Shown: piece after piece, positions 58,987-64,000 of the stretch
Position numbering within the stretch: position 1 is the first letter of the stretch
How the letters are laid out: the number at the start of each line of letters is the position of its first letter
NCBI GenBank assembly: GCA_963931865.1
Contig: OZ007508.1
Span: forward strand, 11,902,781-11,966,780
DNA from: Axinella damicornis
Lineage: Eukaryota > Porifera > Demospongiae > Axinellida > Axinellidae
Direction of reading: 5' to 3'
DNA length: 64,000 bases
The notes under the pieces: generated by a model
What the model was told of the DNA's origin: nothing
Database searches by the model: none
What the model saw: the letters and a program-made list of their open reading frames with translations, nothing else
Translations under genes and position numbers: made by a program

Positions 58987-59186
58987 NNNNNNNNNNNNNN
59001 NNNNNNNNNNNNNNNNNNNNNNNNNNNNNNNNNNNNNNNNNNNNNNNNNNNNNNNNNNNNNNNNNNNNNNNNNNNNNNNNNNNNNNNNNNNNNNNNNNNN
59101 NNNNNNNNNNNNNNNNNNNNNNNNNNNNNNNNNNNNNNNNNNNNNNNNNNNNNNNNNNNNNNNNNNNNNNNNNNNNNNNNNNNNNN
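58987..59186. other. Assembly gap, 200 N
   Basis: Exactly 200 unknown bases, which suggests a gap of arbitrary stated size. It lies between the last SMC1 exon and the first downstream annexin exon. Confidence 1.
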
Positions 59187-59648
59187 GGTGGTGTGAAAAT
59201 GACATAGTTGGGTTGCACTATGGGAGAAGTAACATGTATGGGCATTATTAAAGTGTGATGCATAACTATGGTTGCATCCTTAATTAGTCAACGGCAGCTG
59301 TCGTGTATGCTTACATTGTCATTACAGGACTAGAATATAATGCACAGTGTGTACATGTGGTACACATGTACATGCAGGTGTACTAATTGTACATGTGGTA
59401 TACAAAACATGCAGGTGTACTAATGCCATACACAGTATCAAGTGTTAAGTGATTTTGGTGGACTTCACAACAGCAGTGGAAGATTTCTTGCAACATGTAC
59501 ACTTTCATACCCTATCCGTCTTCCTATTTTCATAACTGTCTATCTGAAGTTGCCAAAGTACATACAGAGATACATGTATTACCACCAAGGATAATTTGCA
59601 AGCTATAGTGACTGACTGCCCATAGCACCATGGTTCATCATTTCTTAC

Positions 59649-62600
59649 CTTCCGTGCCTCCCTGGCATTGCTGAGTTAGTACCACAGCTGTCAAGGTGCT
59701 CAGTGTAGCAAACACTGCAAGTACAGGTAATTTGCACTCTACAATCATCATCCTGCTAGCTGTGAACTATTACAAGTAACTAATGAATGCTGACCGGATG
59801 TGGTAGATGAAACAATATTATACTGTTGGTTGTAGTGAGTTCATGTCTCAAAGTAACCATTGCAAAACCCAAAATTGATTGTTATTTTAGATGCTGTATC
59901 CATTGTCATGTTTTTTCTCCCTTGATCATTATGGGGTCACTATATAGAATCAAGGGCGCATCGAGCCGCCGAACGCGGTGAGAGAGCATGCAACGTTCAT
60001 AGACGGCAAAATGCTGAGTGTTACTAAATATAGAAGTCAAATTTTGACTGTATAAGCACGTGAACCGTAGACGCGCACCCCTTATGCGGTCACTTTTGTA
60101 CTTACCATGTAGTTCACTCTCATGATTATCATATCACATGCTCTTTTTCCTTTGCAGTGCGAATACAGCTGAATGTTAGTGGACCTTAATTGCATGTCAC
60201 AAATCCATACATATACATGCACATATACACCACACACGCCATACACACATACAATCACATAAATATGCACACTGCATATTTCTTTGAGATGATGACATCA
60301 ATCACCATCACTGGTCGAGATGGCTGGCATTCCTTCCGTCTGTAGTGTTCGTCTTTGACGAGGACGTAGCTACCTAGTGTGAGCTCCTTTCGATGCTATC
60401 ATTCCCTCCCTCCAACTTACGCAACAGCAAATGTTGACCTGCTGTGCTGTTGTCGAGAGCGGCTAATGTTGGCTTGCATCCGACGATACTTTCTCCGAAT
60501 CTGGACCTGCTACACTGGTAGGAGAGCTACCCGGACTAGAAGAAGTACTTGGCCTAGAGATCGCTTGGATGGCGTTTCTGTACCGACATCGGTAGCACTC
60601 ATCTTCCTTGCCCAGGAATAAGTTCCGTCGAACATCCGTTATGGCCCGTAACCATACTGTGCACGCAATTTCACGTGCTTAACCGGAAATGTTATTTTTA
60701 GTAACACTCAGCACTATGCCGTCTATACGTGCGCTATAGGAAGTTGCGTGCCCTCTCTCCGCCTTCGGTGGCTCGATGCGCCCTTGATAGAATTCAATAA
60801 CAGTTGTCAGTAGGAACAGAACATACCACTTCACTAGCCATACTGTATCATGGAAACCATACAGATCAAAGGTACCACATGTAATGTATACCATGCAAGT
60901 GTCTGGGTGACTGTGAAGCCTCTTGTTTTGTAGTACTGAAGTTAGTCCAATGAGCAGTGGAAAACAACACCAACAGCTAAACAGTTGTTCACCTGAATCA
61001 TGGAAACAAACAGCTTCTTGAAACTGCCTGTCACATCATTATCTGGTTCTTGGCTAAACTCTGATGGGGAGAGGATAAAGGGGAGAAGAGGGAGGGAGGG
61101 TAGGGGAGAGGAGGGAGAGAGAGGGGGGGTGGGAGGGAGAGGGGGAGGGAGAGGGGGGAGGGAGGGTAGGGGAGAGGAGGGAGGGGAGGGGAGGGGCCGG
61201 GCAGGGGGCCGGGCAGGGGGGGGGGGGGGGGGGGGGATAACCGGTAACAATATTGTTTCACTATGCGCTACACTTAATCCCGTTACAACTTGCTGCAGAT
61301 ACACTGACAATAGTACAATTTTGTCTCCACCCACCACTCTTGTAGGCCTCCTTGATCTCAGCAATCTCCTTGTTGGTACGGGTACACAGGATTTCAATGA
61401 TGCACTGCTCACCAGTTCCTGCAGCACCGATTGCATTCTGCAGGCTTTGGTATCGTAGTGCCTTGTATGGTAAAGAGGAAAGGAGAGTTAGGAGGTAAAG
61501 GAGAGGGGGAGGGGGGAGGACGAGAGGAGCTTAAGTGGTGGTGGTGGTGGTGGTGGTGGTGGTGGTGGTGGTGGAGGAGGAGGAGGAGGAGGAGGGGGAG
61601 GGGGATGAGGAGGGGGAGGGGAAGGAGGGGGAGGGGAAGGAGGGGGAGGGGAAGGAGGGGGAGGGGAAGGAGGGGGAGGGGAAGGAAGGGGAGGAGGAGG
61701 GAGGGAGGGGAGGAGGAGGAAGGGAAAGGGGGAGGGAGGAGGATGAGGAGGAGGAGGAGAGGGGAGAGGGATCTGGAGGGGGAAGGAGGAGGAGGAAGAG
61801 GAGGGAGGAAAAGGAGGAGATGGAGGGGAGGATGGAGGAGAAGGCGGAGGAAGAAGTGGAGGAAGCGTAAAGAGTGGAGGAAGAGGAAGTAGGAGGACAA
61901 GAAGGAGGAGGCTGAGGAAGAGGAGAAATTGTGTTACTACTCATAGAGTAAGTACGTTGGGCCCCATCAAGGCAACAATGCACTCTCGGAAGTTGCCAGA
62001 TGCTTCTGATCTGAGTTGTATCTCAGACCCTTAGTGAGGCAGAGGGAGAGGAAGAGGAAGAGGAGAGGGAGGAGAGGGAGCGGGAGAGGGAAGAGAGGGA
62101 GAGGGAGGAGTAGGGGGGGGGGGGGGGGGGGGGGGGGGAGAGAGAGAGGAATAGGAGGAGGGGGAACAAACAGATCAAATGTTAATCTTGTGTCCAACAA
62201 GTAACAGCACATGAACAGTGCACAGCACTTTATTATTGCTACCTGTTGTTTTCTGCTCAAGCCAATGAAGCAGGTCCTTAAAGCAGGCCTGTAAGACAGC
62301 ACCTCGGAGTTACATTATCCTGAAGCCTGGTTCCTCAGAAGGTCTGACATATTATGTTTGACGCTACAGTTTCAACCACAAACTACTGCCATGCTGGTCG
62401 ATCAAAGAAGCTAGAGCTGGACAACAAGTGAGTCATATGTACGTACTGCTGCCCTCCCACTCGTGCAATGTAATTATACTCAAGGTTGGTATTGCGATCA
62501 CTCACAATCGTAGTCTGACTCCTGAGGGTGACTATGGTGGTCTCGTGCGTGTGGATGATGGCGTCCTTGCCGGCAAATTCCCTTCGAACCTTGGCAAGTT

Positions 62601-62840
62601 CTTGCTCCTTGGCATCCAATTCCCTGGCATTGGTGGATTTTGCTTCCTTCTGGGCAGCAAGTTCACCTTCTGTTGTAGTGAGCTGCTGCTGTAGTAAGCT
62701 GCTGCTCTGCAGCAGATGTTCGTATAGGTCTGTGGTAAGAGCTTGATCCTTGGACACATGTCAAGCTCTCCCTCCCTCACAGTGAGGGTCATGACAGTGG
62801 TTGCAAGCTCAGTAATCTTTGTAGTAAGGGCTTGATCCAT
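59649..62840 (-). CDS. Annexin-family gene, partial, possible coiled-coil N-terminus
   Basis: Annexins bind phospholipid membranes with calcium through ~70-residue repeats. Exon 61338-61461 reads ALRYQSLQNAIGAAGTGEQC and then IIEILCTRTNKEIAEIKEAY, with the GxGT and IEILCTRTN core of a repeat. Exon 60993-61060 continues FSQEPDNDVTGSFKKLFVSM, the DxTGxFKKL part. A 22-base exon, 59649-59670, adds QCQGGTE. The calcium loop is GAAGTGE with a D/E 38-40 residues later. Upstream on the same strand, 62781-62840 (MDQALTTKITELATTVMTLT) and 62506-62748 (DQALTTDLYEHLLQ onward, Glu/Lys/Ala-rich coiled coil) join in phase 0 and could be its N-terminus. Their link to the core is not proven; a 46-base candidate exon at 62243-62288 does not fit phase. 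Later repeats are not found before the gap. Confidence 0.65.
59951..60786. mobile_element. CAAGGGCG MITE with perfect 7-bp target duplication
   Basis: Long imperfect inverted ends (CAAGGGCGCATCGAGCCGCC at the left, GGCTCGATGCGCCCTTG at the right), flanked by ATAGAAT at 59944-59950 and 60787-60793. The subterminal match extends to TGCTGAGTGTTACTAAA (about 75 bases). It is 836 bases long with no transposase recognised. It lies in an annexin intron. Confidence 0.88.
61066..61240 (+). repeat. GGGAGA purine tract and G run
   Basis: GAGGGA-type repeats and a ~20-base G run (61217-61236). On the annexin sense strand this is a pyrimidine tract running into the acceptor before 61060. Confidence 0.85.
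61531..61920 (+). repeat. GGT and GGA microsatellites
   Basis: GGT repeats (about 61534-61573), then GGA and GGGGAAGGAG repeats. Long Gly, Glu, Pro or Ser frames on both strands are artefacts. Confidence 0.9.
62039..62163 (+). repeat. GAGGGA tract with G run
   Basis: Purine repeat with a ~23-base G run at about 62116-62138. Confidence 0.9.
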
Positions 62841-62920
62841 AGCAGCCTCACCCTCTTTTTCTTAGTGTATGGCTGGCTACAAGTTCTTGCAGCAAGTGTT
62901 TTCTGACAGCTGCTGTTATT

Positions 62921-63139
62921 TTACTGCGAGTTGCACTTGCAAGTAGGCAAGTTTGTGACTGGGCTTTTGATCCTTGGATCTAAACCACTTTGAGGACAAA
63001 GCTTGCTCTGTTCGTCTGCTGCTTGACTGCCTGCTGGGGTGGGTTCATCCCCAATAACTGCGAGGAGTACTTTGCAGTACTCTCCTGAGGTGTCTCCGTG
63101 GATCACTGCATTGAGCTGTTTTTGATGGGTGATCAGAAA
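62921..63139 (-). CDS. Last exon of an upstream annexin gene
   Basis: After an acceptor (CAACAG, exon starts at 63139) the minus strand reads FLITHQKQLNAVIHGDTSGE and then YCKVLLAVIGD, the end of a fourth annexin repeat (GDTSGxY...LLLAIxG in the family). An extra ~40-residue tail rich in Ser, Pro and Cys runs to a stop at 62921-62923. The remaining exons lie beyond the window or in the repeat-filled right end. It is oriented head-to-tail with the annexin exons at 59649-61461, so tandem paralogs are likely. The long tail is unusual, since most annexins end within a few residues of this motif. Confidence 0.7.
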   Translation of the reverse strand, partial: FLITHQKQLNAVIHGDTSGEYCKVLLAVIGDEPTPAGSQAADEQSKLCPQSGLDPRIKSPVTNLPTCKCNSQ

Positions 63140-63156
63140 CTGTTGTTTGATCTCTT

Positions 63157-63157
<1 letters not shown>

Positions 63158-63221
<64 letters not shown>

Positions 63222-63256
63222 TGTGTGTGTGTATGTGTGTGTGTGGGGGGGGGGGT
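63158..63256 (+). repeat. TG microsatellite and short G run
   Basis: TG dinucleotide repeat of about 85 bases with TATG interruptions, then about 11 G. It lies in the intron before the annexin last exon. Confidence 0.9.
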
Positions 63257-63281
63257 ATTACATAGTTAACTAAATATCCTC

Positions 63282-63827
63282 TAATACCTTGTTTACACGA
63301 CACAAAAATAACCGATCCGTGCCATAGATAACCGAACCATACCACGCTCAAAACTGTGTCTGCGTGCGTTTACATGACATCAGAAATAATTGTGCTAAAC
63401 AAGCAATTATTGAGGGCGTGATTGAACACGTGTGCACCAGTATAAGTGCTTCTCTCGAGGTCTATGGCTACCTCGCGTTTGCGGAAACTTTCTCGACCTG
63501 CTGTTACGATATCACCGGCTGTCGGAGTAGAAGGCCCACCAGGCTGGGTACGACGTTGTTCAATCAACGCAGAGCAAGACAACATGCTGTACTTGTGATA
63601 CTTCTTTCCCAGCTAGTATTTCTGGCTACTCTGAAAGTACCAAGGAGAGAGTGGGTTCATCCCAGGTACGTTGCACACTCAGTAAGTGCTCACTGCAGTC
63701 ATACTGTCTTCGTTAAGTTCTGGTACTGGGTTGAGACTGCAATCGCAACCGTTCTAACCGTGCTGGCACAGCAAGGTTAGGTGGTCCAAGAATGGTTATT
63801 CTAGCACGTCATGCAAACGGGGTATTA
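63282..63827. mobile_element. TIR element with ACC-YYGTTTRCAYGAC ends
   Basis: Left TAATACCTTGTTTACACGAC and right GTCATGCAAACGGGGTATTA are inverted with few mismatches. The plus-strand frame 63364-63780 contains LATLKVPRREWVHPRY, which recalls the R-W-V-x-P stretch at the start of PIF/Harbinger nucleases. This is a suggestion only. Sequence after 63830 holds nothing I can name. Confidence 0.55.
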
Positions 63828-64000
63828 GTACGGTGTTTAAAACTGGATACAATCTATTGTCAGTCAATTAACAATAACTACAACCCTCAACTAATTACAT
63901 GTAACTCTATGTGTAAACTGAAATGCTGGTCAGTCATTCACTACTGTAGTGGCATGAGTTCCATGTACATAACACCAAAATACAGAGGAGGTTGCTGAAG

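Noticed and set aside
62243..62288. 46-base annexin exon on the minus strand
   Set aside because: It has good splice signals but its length breaks phase with both neighbours, so it was left out of the model.

Overview
The window looks like a repeat-rich demosponge genome. Two tandem genes encode short collagens of the sponge short-chain (C4-like) type, there is an IL-17-receptor-like SEFIR gene, and the large multi-intron genes have GT-AG introns crowded with short inverted-repeat transposons. The species is not resolved. G/C homopolymers, CCCT microsatellites and foldback elements are very frequent.

Layout. 1353-3191 (-) is a single-exon IL-17-receptor-like gene. 3.7-8.3 kb holds two clusters of a short palindrome (TAGGAAA-N-TTTCCTA) around a low-confidence plus-strand gene. 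9.1-9.7 kb is a clean MITE. 10109-19843 is a tandem array of a 1750-bp unit, built as (E-S)5-E: E is a ~981-bp element with inverted ends at TTAA, and S is a ~765-bp spacer that is itself a diverged ~351-bp duplication. 20.7-25.5 kb (-) carries exons of one or two genes, one starting with a calponin-homology-like segment. That start lies 233 bp from SMC1, head to head.

The plus-strand cohesin gene SMC1 occupies 25708-58308. I could place 19 exons, giving 560 codons with no phase conflict; the model stops inside the hinge. Its introns host a decayed DIRS-type retroelement (intron 2), many MITEs, a ghost copy of part of exon 9 (intron 8) and, in the 9.7-kb intron 13, two antisense collagen genes. 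After a 200-base assembly gap, 59.6-63.1 kb (-) holds exons of two annexin-type genes. The SMC1 C-terminal half is not seen.

MITE families recur. A TAGCCTCG/TAGTCTCG-ended foldback family makes 9-bp target duplications, perfect at three insertions. A CAAGGGCG/CAGGAGCA-ended family makes 7-bp duplications. CCGTA-ended elements sit at TA, and one of them carries a HIRAN-like coding relic. The gene products belong to unrelated processes (signalling, cohesin, matrix, membrane binding), so the links here are positional (nesting, divergent starts), not a pathway.
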